Of a stretch of 64,000 nucleotides of DNA, positions 11,001 through 22,235 are shown piece after piece; within the stretch, counting starts at the first letter, position 1; every line of letters starts with the position of its first letter. Made by a program: the position numbers and the translations under genes. Source of the stretch: Euleptes europaea (taxonomy: Eukaryota; Chordata; Lepidosauria; Squamata; Sphaerodactylidae); the NCBI RefSeq assembly GCF_029931775.1, contig NC_079316.1, forward strand, positions 66,280,064-66,344,063, given 5' to 3'. The notes under the pieces are model-generated. The model was given only the letters and a program-made list of their open reading frames with translations, ran no database searches and had not been told where the DNA came from.

Positions 11001-14000
11001 CCATTTATTTCAGTGGAATATATTTTCAAGTAAATATTGCAGCAAAAATGCCAGTTGTATTGACGTTGTGGATGCGACATATTAATTACATGCAGCACAG
11101 TAATGCTTTCTGGAAAGTTCAGTATTTGAATGACCAGCTTATGAACCATAAGCATCCTTTGAAGCTATTTGCCTTGGTCTGAAGTCCCCCTCAAAACCAC
11201 CTCAAGTCATACTGTGTGTTCTCAAGGGCAGCAAAATCTTTGCTATCCGGTATTTATGCAGAATGGTGGTTGGCAGATAATTGGAAGTGCCAGATACTCA
11301 GATTTGTTGCTCTGCCTCCCCCCCCCCCCCGAGGAATCCACAGCAACTTAAACCCCATTAGGAATTCCTTAGCAACATCCCCCATGCCTGGCAGGACCCT
11401 TCCCCAATTTCCCAGAGCCATCCTACACAGTGGGTAGACAAATGGGCAGCTGCCTGGGTGCATATGGCAGAGCTGGGTCCCAACAACTTGAGGCAAGCTG
11501 AGGAGGCATCCGAGGATGATGTCAGCATGCAGCACTGGCTGCTAGAAGCCCAGCAATGGCTGGAGGCATCAAACTAGCCAGCTGCAGAAGTGGGACCAGG
11601 GTATGTGTGCCCAAAGACAGAGGTCATGGTTCTTGCTTTCTGGGTGAGGCCATTTACCCTGTTTATTCTGGATAATCAAGTGTCTGATAACAGCTCTCCC
11701 TGATTCTGAGCAAGTGGACATCACTGACAGGCTTGCATCACTGAGGTCAACGTTCTTGGAGCTGAGGGGTTAAGAAATTTTACCCTCTTCTGCCCCTTCT
11801 CCCCCTACTTCAGCTAAAGACAGCAACCAGGGTCAGGTTTTGTTAGGCAGCCAATCATTACAAAACCAGTCCAGAGTTACTAAATTACATGCACCTCACT
11901 CTATGAGAGCTGAGCTTGATAATCATTTGAACTTAGTTCCTCCAAATTCTATAAAAACTCTCAAGCCCTCTGATGTAGAGATGTTTGTTATTTGGTGGAT
12001 CATGAGTTTGGTCACCCAGATCCCCTATAAAGACCTTTGCCCATAACCCCTCTCTCCAGCTCCCCACTACAGCTCCTAACAATAGTAACAATGACTGCAT
12101 TTTCCTGGATACTAATAAGACCTTGGATAGAGTCGAGAAAGCCGATTGACAAGAAAAAACCCTTTTTTGGAATACCACGGGATGGAATAACAAATTTCAT
12201 GATTCTGTCTGATAACAAAGCTTTTATTGTAGAAACAATTTGATTTTTTAGCCATGCAGCTGTCTGAGAATCAGCTGGTAGAAGCAGACATTTCACAGTT
12301 CCTAATACTGTTGCTAAAATGTGCACATTATTCTCCAGGATTAGGACCCGTCAGCCATATTGCCACTCTTGAAACTTGGGGATTCTCTGTACTGACAGTT
12401 CAGCTAAGTTAGACATAACTATGTTGAATGGGAAAGACATGGAACTTAATATAGGAAAAGTAATGATTTAGCTAATGTGGATTATTAACAGGTTGAATCT
12501 GATCAAGGAACACAGGACACTTTTATAGGCTAAAAAGATAATGGGCTGGATCCTGAGCTCGGTGCTTGTGAAACAGAATTTTCCCACCTTCCCCTTCAGC
12601 CTCATTGAAATCCAACTGTGGTTCTACAGTGGGAGGGGAGAATTCGCAGAAATCTCACTTGAGTGGCTCAAAGAACAGGATGTAATCCAGTATAACTATA
12701 TGTTATCATGTCGATGGTAGCCAACATAAATTGTAGCTTTTTTGGCTCCAGAACGCATTCCCTTGTGACTCCGTGTTGAGTACATTCTTCATTCTTGAGT
12801 TATTTTACAATTAATTAAAATTAGTTATGCCATATTCTTGCTGGTTTTTACATAGAACTTTGCTGCCCTGTTTTACTAAGATTACTTTTATCTTCCGATG
12901 GTTCTAGATATAATATCTCAGTTTGGAATGGAAACAGTCATCCTCTATACTGCGCTCATGTTAAAGAAAAGGATTGTTGTATATCATCCACGAATAGAAG
13001 CTGTCCAGGAATTTACAAGGTACAGCAGCAGATAAAATAAAGACTCGCATGTGCTTGTATTCTTTTGAAAGCCTGTTGACTATGGCTATGAGTTGTATGT
13101 ACGTGTGTTCTCTTCATGAATTGCAATCCAAACCATTTAGTGTCATTCAGTACTTGAAAACATTAATCGAAGTGTTGTCCCAACTTTGACTTCATTTCCT
13201 TTTAGGACGTTACCTGTGTTAGCATGGCATCGGCAAGACTGGTCTATCCTTCATTCATATGTACACCTAAATGAAGGCGAGCTAGAAGCACTAAAGATGT
13301 GTCCAGGTACTGGGGAATGATTTTTGCCATCCATGGGACACAGTAGCTGAATTCTACTGTGTCATACACAGGAGCATGTATTTTTATTATATTGAGTTGT
13401 TGTTTTCAAATATAGTTGGAACAAAAAAATCCCAACTTCAGGTATATGCTAATGGAGTCTGAACTTGCTGAGACTGAGAGGGGAAAAGATCTTGGGGTCA
13501 AAGTAGATAGCTCAGTGAAAGTGTCGACCCAGCGTAACATGACAGAGGGAAAAAAGGCAAACTCTATGTTGGAGATTTATTAGGGAAGGGACTGAAAATA
13601 GCCAATATTATAATGCCTCTGTACAGATCTATGGTGCAGCCTCATTTGGAATACTGTGTGCAGGCTGGTCACTGTATCTCAAAGGGCACTGCAGAGCTGG
13701 GAAAAATACAAAAGAGGGCAACCAAGATGATTAATGGGTTTGAGCACCTCCCCATAGGCTGAACAGTCTGGGACTTCTCAGTTTATAAAAGAGATTACTG
13801 GGGAGGGCATGAGAGAGATGTATAAAATTATGCACGGAGTGGAGAGAGTTGACAAAGAGAACTTTTCCCTCCCTCTTCCAAAATACCAGAACTCAAGAGC
13901 GTCCAATGAAGCGTTGGGCAGTAGATTCAGGATGAACAAAAGGAAATACTTCTTTACACACAAGGGCCAGAAGATGTAGTGTAAATGTGGAATTCACTGC

Positions 14001-17000
14001 CAAAGGATGTGGTGATGGCCACAGGCATAGATGGCTTTAAAAGAGGATTAGATTCATGGATTAGATTCTTGGAGGTCTATCAGTGGCTACTAGCCATGGT
14101 GATTAAAAGGAACCTCCACGTTCAGAGGCAGTCAACCTCTGAATCCCAGTGCCAGGAGGCAATAGTAAGGGAAGGCCTCAGCCTCTGTGCCCTGTTGTTG
14201 TACCTTCAGAGGAACTAGTTGGCCACTGTGTAAAACAGGATGCTAGATTAGAAGTTTTTCCTGGCTCATTCTTTCCCTTAATGCTGCATTATTTCTTTAG
14301 GCACTTTTTGTGCTTGCTTCCTATAACCTGCTTGAGGAAACATCAGCCGAACTGCAGTTGTACAATCCTTTGACTTGTCCCAATCCAGCATCTGAAAATT
14401 ACTGTCTTTGCTGTATTACTTTATTTATCTTGTCCTTCCTCCAAGGAGCTCACTTTATTCTCACAAAAGGCCACAAGTTAGGTATGGAAAGAACAACTGG
14501 TCCAATATCACCCAGTGAGATGTTTTTTCATGGCAAGTAGGGAATTGAGTCTGGTTTTGCCCAGGCCTACCACTAAATCTCTGCACAATATTGGTTGTGC
14601 ACTGTATAGCATTATTTTCCTATTTTAAAAAGTCATTTTTTCATTTAGCTTTTCCCTTTTAAGAACTGAAGGAAAATCTCAATATAAGCCTCTTATTTTG
14701 AAATCAAGTACTTTAATGAGTGCTCCATACCGTGTGTGGTGTACCTCTTTTTGGGGTGTTCCTGTGGGAGGGAGAGGGCTGATGAAATGCTTTGGATGAA
14801 GTTCTATGCATGCTTTTTGACCGTAAAAATCAATGACTTCAGCAGAAATTCAGTATCAGTGTTTTGTTTTAAGGTAATTATAATACAAAATATGTTTCTA
14901 ATTAAAGCACACTATTAGTATTTTCTTGCTTAGTGATCATGATTAATCTTTGTTAATCAGGTTACATTGCTGGATTCATAGACTCTGAAGTCCGCAACAG
15001 GCTAGATCTCTGTGATGTGTATGTGAATCTGGCCGAAAGTGAAATCACCATTTCTCAGAAAGCAAAAGGTTTGTTGGTTCTATTCAGTTTGTTTGTACTT
15101 TCCTAGAAACAGATTCCCCATGAGTTTGGTACAACTTTCCCACAATCTCGACTCCATGATTGGGATCCATTGTATCCCTTTCTTCTGAACTCAACAGTTA
15201 CCCCTGCCTTTGTTCCCCAAAACTATACAAGATGTGCAAAGGCCTGTCAAAGGAAATATACAGAAAAGGTCATCAAGAATTATGGTTTTTAGTATTAACT
15301 CAGTTTAATTCAAGATGTAGGAAATTGGATCAAAGTTGGGCTGCAACTCAAAATTTGTAATTTATCTATTGCATCTGTAGCTCGCTCTTCAGTTGGATTG
15401 GCTTCTATTACATTTACATTGTAATATACAGCAGGCACGTGTGTGTGTGACCAAGAAAGAAAGAAGGTGTTTGCTCAGACTTCTAGCTTCCATTTTTTCT
15501 TCTTTGCATTTTGAGTTGCTATCTGACCAGCATATACCTACCATATATTTTTAAAAAACAAATAAATAAATAAAAGGCAGCCAACTGTACATTTTATATC
15601 ACAAAAGCAAAGAAAGGAGTCCACTGGGATTTCTGCACAATCAGGGAACTCCCCAGGCATACAGAAATGTATTAGTTGGTTAAGTATATGCACTCACAAC
15701 TGTCTTGCTAAGGACTGGGTATGTTCATGGCCCTTTGAAGGTTGTAAGTCAAAAGGAGATGGGAAAAGAGGGTGATAATGAAACTGCAGCCTAGCCCCTT
15801 CACACAACGTATAGTTAAATTGTGGGACTCCCTGCCCCAGGATGTGGTGATGGCTGCCAACTAGGAAGGCTTTAAGAGGGCAGTGGACATGTTCATGGTG
15901 GATCCATGGCTGCTAGTCAAAATGGATACTAGTCATGATGCATACCTATTATCTCCAGGATCAGAGGAGCATGCCTATTAGGTGCTGCGGAACACAGGCT
16001 GGATAACGCAGCTGCAGTCATCTTGTTTGTGGGCTTCCTAGAGGCACCTGGTTGGCCACTGCTGGACTTGAGGGACCTTGGTCTGATCCAGCATGGCCTT
16101 TCTTATGTTTTTGCTAGTCTTGAACAGTAGATTTGCTCAGGGAGAAGGGGGAATTCTCCAGTGGTTCATTTCTTTCCACAATGGGCCGTACTTTGTTGAA
16201 GCCAACTGGTGACAGGCTCCGTTTTCAAAAACAATGGAAGAAGCTTCACTAAATCTGTCAGAATGTATTGGAGCCTAGCAGAATCCTGAGAAGCTAGGAC
16301 TGTCAGATGCTGATGGATGTGATGGGGGGGTCCAGTCTCATCCCTACCTTCTAATTGATGAGTACTGTGTGGTGTGTACACCCACGGGTAAGGGCTTCCT
16401 TCCTGGAAGTGTGCTCCAAAGAAAATGAAGTGCGCACACAGTCATCCAGTTACTCTTAAATTACCCTGTGAACCACTGTTGTACCTAGATTGTAAAGCAA
16501 AATTATAGAGCATCAAATGTTAAAATGGGGTAGTGAGAAGAATTCTACTAAGCCCAGTGCCCATCTACTAAGCCCGTCTGTGTGTGATATGATGGGGTGG
16601 AAGGTGGGGTAGCGCACTTCTTTTTCCATACTAGCTGTGGCAGATATATAGTACCAGAGCTATAGTATGGATATGGTTGGAAGTCACAGGCGTGGTGACC
16701 AAAGGAGGTGCCACACTGCTAACAGACCACATTGCCACAAATATAAATGGTCTTTTCATTTCTATTCACTGAGTTTGATGATGCGGTGGAATGAATGACA
16801 GTGGCTCTCTTATCTCCCCAGAGGCAATGACAATGGGAAAACTGCACAAAGAAATTGGTCTGCTCATCATTCAGTCTGCGGAAGACCCAGACAGATCAAA
16901 TATACAAGTTGTGAAGGTTAAGTTTCTTATGTTTGAACTGCTTAAATCTTCAGCATGGTACTGTGGCTTTTTAAAGAACAAGTACTGCGACTTGACTTTG

Positions 17001-18561
17001 TCTCTGAGCCTGGGAAACCCAGTTTGTGAGAAGCTGTCATACTGCAAGATGACAAATGCTGGGAAAAGCAATTGTACAATGCAATACTCCATTATGTAAC
17101 TCATTCACACTCTCACTTCTAAACTGAGATACAGTATTTAGGGTTGCAACTTACTGATCTTCTGGCTTTTGCAGTACTCACATGAGTAGGTCAGAGAATT
17201 AGATTTGGACTATAATTGGTGCAACACTGTCCAGATGCATTCCTAAGCATATTTATTTGAAGTAACTCCCACAGAAATATAATGGATTTCTCAGTGAACA
17301 TGGCTAAGATTAGGCTGTTGATGCTTCAGTAGTCCTTGCCAATTTCATTTCCCACAGAACCTCTGAGGATGTGGTGTTTCCCATTGCAATGATGAGAAAC
17401 CAAGGCTGACAGAGCAGCTGGCTGTATTGCCTCAAAGGAAGTTCATAACCAAAGCGGCTTCAATTGAGCACCGTGTCCTCAAACTCTTGCCACACACTAG
17501 ACTTTTGTTATTATTTTGAGTCATTCTTTTGAGTTGTCTCATTCTGGCGCATAACACAGAATGTAAATTAAGGCTTTAAAGGGGCAGGGCTTATTCCACT
17601 ATCATAAAATTGTTTGCCGTTCTGAGTTTTCTTTTGTAGACCATGAATATTTGCCCTTCGTCTGTAAGAGAAAGGAAGAGACATAACTCACCCCTCCCAC
17701 AATCTTGAGTGAAGTGCCAAGGGCTGCCAACATTTTTTTACTGTGTGTGTGTCTGTGTGTAAAGTGCCGTCAAGTCGCTTCCGACTCATGGCGACCCTAT
17801 GAATGAAAGTCCTCCAAAATATCCTATCTTTGACAGCCTTGCTCAGATCTTGCAAATTGAAGGCTGTGGTTTCCTTTATTGAGTCAATCCATCTCTTGTT
17901 GGGTCTTCCTCTTTTCCTGCTGCCCTCAACTTTTCCTAGCATGACTGTCTTTTCCAGTGACTCTTCTCATGACGTGACCAAAATACGATAGCCTCAGTTT
18001 AGTCATTTTAGTTTCTAGGGTCAGTTCAGGCTTGATTTGATCTAGAACCCACTGATTTTTTTTACTAGACAGTGACTAAGGCTGAATGGTGTAATGATGT
18101 GAGCTGAGGGCCAGATTGGATCAAAGAGCTGAAACTCAGGGTGGTGGAGAGCTCTGCCTCTGGAGGTTCAGAGCGCTTAAGAGATGGAACTGCCACAGAA
18201 CCCTTTAGGACCTTTTGCTATTTTGTTAGAACAGCTCTCTATAAGAATAAATCTGTTGCATCTCTGATCAGATAGGAGGAGAAAATGGTTAACACTACTT
18301 CTAAAACCTGAGTCTTACCTCGTTTGTCATAAAAAACATAGTTGGTTATCCTATATTAATATTTTAAATTGGTTCTTCCTAAAGGATATTTCACTGAAGA
18401 CCAAAGAAATTCTGACAAATCTGGCCTCGCTTACAGAAGTCTCTCAAGACAATGAGAAACCGTCACTGAACTATGAGGCACTGAAAAAGAAGCGATTTCC
18501 ACCAGCAACTGAAAATTTCCTCTATCATCTGGCAGCCGCTGAACAAATGCTGAAGATATGA
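4895..18561 (+). CDS. DENND10: DENND10 (FAM45A), DENN domain protein, complete
   Basis: Nine coding exons: 4895-4940, 6663-6859, 7419-7498, 10774-10922, 12908-13019, 13206-13306, 14961-15068, 16822-16916, 18385-18561. All have AG/GT borders and consistent phases, giving 354 residues (human about 357). The protein starts [20 protein letters not shown] and ends [14 protein letters not shown]. Landmarks that match human FAM45A include [94 protein letters not shown] and [17 protein letters not shown]10 is a compact DENN-family protein reported on late endosomes, linked to Rab27 and multivesicular bodies, and a subunit of the Commander endosomal recycling complex. The introns carry BovB, CR1, SINE and palindromic insertions. 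No disrupting change was seen. A weak polyadenylation signal attaaa lies at 19455-19460. Confidence 0.95.
5150..6010 (-). mobile_element. BovB/RTE LINE 3' end, interrupted by an inverted-pair insertion
   Basis: On the minus strand the sequence encodes the end of an RTE-type reverse transcriptase ([20 protein letters not shown], then [19 protein letters not shown], then [19 protein letters not shown]). It ends at the DNA tail that appears here as gtgctgtcaagtcgcttccg. The copy is 5'-truncated. It is split at 5333-5689 by a retroelement inverted pair whose 11 bp target duplication ttttcctagca is BovB sequence. It lies in DENND10 intron 1. Confidence 0.8.
5333..5689. mobile_element. Inverted-pair retroelement insertion (Penelope-like 3' ends), 11 bp TSD
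   Basis: The left arm (about 5333-5475) and the right arm (about 5575-5689) are the same sequence in opposite orientation, for example ctgacgtttcgccagcag on the left and ctgctggcgaaatgtcag on the right. The element 3' ends face outward. About 100 bp of non-palindromic sequence separates the arms. The insertion is bounded by ttttcctagca at 5322-5332 and 5690-5700. The right arm stops about 30 bases short of the 3' end present on the left. The family label is tentative. Confidence 0.7.
7572..7689 (-). mobile_element. tRNA-derived SINE (Sauria type), 3' part
   Basis: This is a 5'-truncated copy of the SINE seen complete at 8255-8552, in reverse orientation. It is bounded by a 13 bp direct repeat aaccttttgatta at 7559-7571 and 7690-7702, which fixes the insertion. 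It lies in DENND10 intron 3. Confidence 0.75.
7795..8020 (-). mobile_element. CR1 LINE 3' end
   Basis: It starts agaatcatagagttggaagg and continues with gtccaaccccctgcacaatg, the reverse complement of the typical amniote CR1 3' end that also appears forward at about 20400-20470. The boundary on the right is diffuse. Confidence 0.7.
8255..8552 (+). mobile_element. Full-length tRNA-derived SINE (Sauria type)
   Basis: The tRNA-like head has an A-box-like segment cagagtggtaagctgcagt and a B box gagttcgatccc. A middle region includes gaggtcggtaaaatgagtac. The tail gtgcttgcacaggggacg resembles that of the squamate SINEs described as partnering BovB. A 13 bp duplication taatgt(c/t)gctact flanks it at 8242-8254 and 8553-8565. 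It lies in DENND10 intron 3. Confidence 0.8.
9938..10227. mobile_element. Large imperfect palindrome, MITE-like (290 bp)
   Basis: The outer ends ggccttttttgcatggctgt and acagccttgcataaaaggc are inverted copies. Inner pairs include atgcatgccttttctgacc with ggtcagaagaggcatgcat, and gcgttttctggat with atccagaaaacac at the centre near 10088. It has no coding capacity. It is a foldback element of unidentified family in DENND10 intron 3. Confidence 0.6.
13440..14250 (+). mobile_element. CR1-like LINE, C-terminal ORF2 region
   Basis: Sequences match the typical CR1 end: taggggactgaaaatagcc-like text, a cagcctcatttggaatactg segment, tataaaattatgcacggagt, and gtggaattcactgccaaagg, equivalent to the LWNSLP motif seen at 33228-33668. 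It is decayed and lies in DENND10 intron 6. Confidence 0.7.
15798..16112 (+). mobile_element. CR1-like LINE 3' end
   Basis: This is parallel to 33550-33888: gtgggactccctgccccagg, then the region equal to the 3' UTR, ending gatccagcatggcctttctt. It is 5'-truncated and lies in DENND10 intron 7. Confidence 0.7.
17750..18052 (-). mobile_element. BovB/RTE LINE 3' end
   Basis: The minus strand encodes [18 protein letters not shown] and [19 protein letters not shown], the last residues of the BovB-type ORF, preceded on the plus strand by a (tg)n run and gtgccgtcaagtcgcttccg. Flanking ttttttact runs may be the target duplication. It lies in DENND10 intron 8. Confidence 0.8.
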
Positions 18562-20039
18562 TTTTTAAAAATGAATCTCAGTATTAAGCTTCAAAAGGAA
18601 ATTCTTCTTCTGTAACACGAATATGCTATACATCTGTTACAATGATCAGCACAGGAAAATATTTTCTCCAAATAAGGATGTTTCAGAGGGAACACAATGG
18701 AACTCGGTGGGTGTAGGTCCTAGTTTTCCTTCCCCCCAACTTATGATTTTATATGAAATGAGACAGATTTTTTAATAGGGGAAAAATACCCTATTTACCC
18801 AGGACTAAAAATAATAATAATGGCATGATTGTTTTGAGCTGGAAATGTTCTTTGTGCTTTAAGAGGGAAAAAATATTTGATAGTATATTGAAATCATAGT
18901 ATAAACAAACAGTGCTTCAAAAGTGACAATGGTTAAGATAAAGCTATTTATCTGTTGGTAATTGTTTACATTCATCTCTGAAGCTCTGGTCTCAGTTTTC
19001 AAGAAAGAGATAAGGCCTGGGTCCATTTTACATGTGTGTGTAAAACCCAATAGCTGCTGCTTTCTAGGGAAAAGGAGAAACATCCGGTAGAGAAGTGCAT
19101 GGGGGGGGGGGAGTTTAATTGTCCCTGTGGCTGCTTTTCTGCAGCAACATCCTGATGGGTTTACAGATATGTTTGCAAAAGCAAACATTAATTTTGATAC
19201 CCCCCTTGGACAAAAAAAAATGTCTAGGGTGTATTATTGGGTATCTGTTCATGCACCGAGCTATTTTTCTGTTGAAGTAGCCCTTTTAAAGCTGCTGCTC
19301 ACTTGAAGAATCAGCTTTTAAGAACTGAAGACACATTTCGGTATGCACTATGTAATATGGCTCTTAAATTCTTCATAGAATTCATATTATAAACCAAGGA
19401 TTTTGCAGGAACTCTGAAACTATGGTTGGAGTCTCTGTACTAGCACTTTGATTTATTAAAAAAATTACATTTATTCCCCTTAGTGTTCATAAAGATAGGC
19501 TGCAGCACATGACAGCAATTGTATTCTTAGTGTTTTTTTTAAATCAGTAATTTCTACAACTTACACTTTTGAAATACTATTCAATTTAACAGTCATTGCT
19601 GTGTACTAGCCATATTAATTTGAGAAACTTTTTTATACCATGATTAAGGAACCTGTGTTGGGTTTAGAAGATGGAAGGTAAAAAAGAAGAAACCAATAAC
19701 TATGTACAAATATCTAATTAATACTAAGAAGGTTGTAAGCATGATCACTGCTCCCCTATTTTCAGGGGTGTTTGTCTCAACTTTGTACAGAAATGTGTCA
19801 GTGGAGTTCTAAACATGCATATCTCTAAAAGCCAACTTATTATAGTTGCCTTATTTAACTTTTGTACTTCCCCTTGTAGACTTAAGATGGTAAATGTGAC
19901 ACTTCAAAGTGGATGGAGCAATACGACTTTCCACCTTCATCACCTTGAACAGCACAAGCTCACGTTTGTTTTTTTAAAAAGGGCAAAACAGGTCTGGCTT
20001 TAAATTTTAAAGCTGGGTATATACAAAAAGCTGACTTGT

Positions 20040-20470
20040 ACAACAAGCTGGAGAGGAGAAGACTGACAGGTGATAACCGTCTTCAAGTACTTGAAGGGCT
20101 GTCATATAGAGTGTGCCGAGTTGTTTTCTGTTGCCCCAGAAGGTCAGACCAGAACCAGCGGGTTGAAATTAAATCAAAAGAGTTTCCGTCTAAATATCAG
20201 GAAGAACTTTCTAACAGTTAGAGTGGTTCCTCAGTGGAACAGGCTTCCTCGGGTGGTGGTGAGCTCTCCGTCCCTGGTGGTTTTTAAGCAGAGGCTAGAT
20301 GGCCATCTGGCAACAACCTTAGGCAGATGAGAGGGAGGGCATCTTGGCCATCTGGGCATGGAATAGGGGTCACTGGGTGTGTGTGGGGGGAGGTAGTTGT
20401 GAATTTCCTGCATTGTGCAGGGGGTTGGACTAGATGGCCCTGGTGGTCCCTTCCAGCTCTATGATTCTAA
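20040..20470 (+). mobile_element. CR1 LINE 3' end
   Basis: The coding remnant shows the equivalent of RVVPQWNRLPRVVVSSPSL, a CR1 ORF2 terminus. The 3' UTR follows with gggggttggactagatggcc and ends ccagctctatgattctaa, the classic CR1 3' end. It is truncated at its 5' end. Confidence 0.8.
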
Positions 20471-21414
20471 GCCTTGTTGATAACATCTGGTTGAAGTCTA
20501 GGCACTCATCCCTAAATATGCACGTGTCATCAGTACGGCAGGAGCGACTGCATGCCAGGGAACTGCGCAGGGCAATCAATGTCCACATGAAGGCCTAGCT
20601 TAAGGCAACAACCATCTTGTTAAAGTTGGATCTTCGCGCAGGAAGGGAGAGAGGCGAACTGTTAGCTTTTCTAGTAGAGGCTTACCACCTGCAGTTGTAA
20701 GATCATCGCCCTCTTGATACAGCCATGGGAGAGCACAGGGTTTACAGAAGATTGCCTTTTTCTGATGGTGTTTTAAAAGTTTTTTCCACCTACCCTAAAC
20801 CATGAGGGTGGGGGAGCCCAAGCAATCTAGTCCAGTATCTCCCATAAGACTTAAGGCCAATACCCCTTAAAATATAATGTAAGGAAAAGAGTATCCATTG
20901 CCCATCCTGCTGATTTCATTTGATGACTGAATTGTTCTTAAGATATGAACCCAATATTTGAGATAAATGAGATCCTGATGTTGACAATATTATCTTCAAA
21001 ATACATTAACTATAATCTAAAACATCATCAATTTAGGCCCTTTGCTTTTAACTTGGTCCTGGGTCATTTCACTCATCTTGTACTTATACAGGTGTGATTA
21101 TTTTTCCTGTTCACATGAACATTTGACCTTACTGAATTTATTTTCACTGACTGTCCCTTGTTGCAAATTAATCATCTTGGAGTGAGATGGGAGGCCAGTG
21201 GTCAAAGAACATTGCTCTTTAATAGAATGTTTTCTGGGGGTACTTAATAAAATGCTAAAGGATGGCAGGCCAGAAGTTGCACTCCCAACTGCATCACAAT
21301 CAATAGTAGATTATACTAAGATCTCCTACTTGTCTCTGTGTTTTTAAATCCCATCCTTCCAGAGTAGCATATGTTGTCCTCTGTTTTATCCTCACGACAA
21401 TCCTGTGTTGAAAA

Positions 21415-21705
21415 AAGCTGGGCAGTAGATTCTGCATAGACAAAAGGATGTACTACTTTACGCAGCAAGTAATTAAATTGTGGGATTTGCTGCCAATAGA
21501 TGTAGTGATGGCCACTATTGTTGATAGCTTTAAAGGGGGATTAGAACTACTCATGGAGGATATAGTCATCTGAATAGCAGAAGCAGGAGGCAACATCAGT
21601 GAAAGACTTTGCCCTCTATGTCCTGTTTGTTTGCCCTCCCTTTGGGAAATAAGATGCTGTACTGTGGGCTGGTGGTCAGATTCAGCAAGGCACCTCTTAC
21701 ATTCT
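21415..21705 (+). mobile_element. CR1-like LINE fragment
   Basis: It contains aattaaattgtgggatttgc and tgtagtgatggccactatt, parallel to the CR1 C-terminal region at 33550-33640, in a more diverged state. Confidence 0.55.
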
Positions 21706-22235
21706 CATGACTAACCAAGGGTTCCCAAGAGATCTTAATGATTAAGTAGAGATTCATACCCATGTGCCTTCAGTCAAAGTTCAACAATCTAACCAGAAAA
21801 ACACACTGGTTCACCTTCCTTCTTCTGAGACTTTGGTCCTCTTAGGAAAGGCTTAGCAAGATGTTGATAATGCAAGAAGGGGAGATCGTTTCTACTGGAA
21901 AGTTCACTACAATTATTCTACTTAGCCATAAAACGTCAGTGGAAAAATAATGTTCAGCAGTCCTTTAGTTCTCCATCATAGGTTTTTAATCATTACATAC
22001 AGTGATCACAAAATTAAATCCTCAGTCTTTTGAAAAGGTATCAGTGATTTTACGTTCCTTTCTCCCTGGTTGGGGTGGCAAAGTTTCCCCACATGATGCA
22101 GGTTTTGTGGCAATGTACAGAACATGGATTCAGACTTATCACACAACCCAAAACAAATCAAAATATTCAAGATACTTCTTTAAGCTTAGATACAAAACCT
22201 TCAAATGAATGTATCATGAATCATCCTACAAGTTA

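Larger units (their letters stand above)
18562..22235. other. DENND10-SFXN4 tail-to-tail spacer with 3' UTRs
   Basis: It should contain both 3' UTRs. Candidate signals are attaaa at 19455-19460 for DENND10 and tttaat (attaaa on the minus strand) at 21985-21990 for SFXN4. CR1 fragments lie at about 20040-20470 and 21415-21705, both forward. No further gene was recognised. Confidence 0.6.
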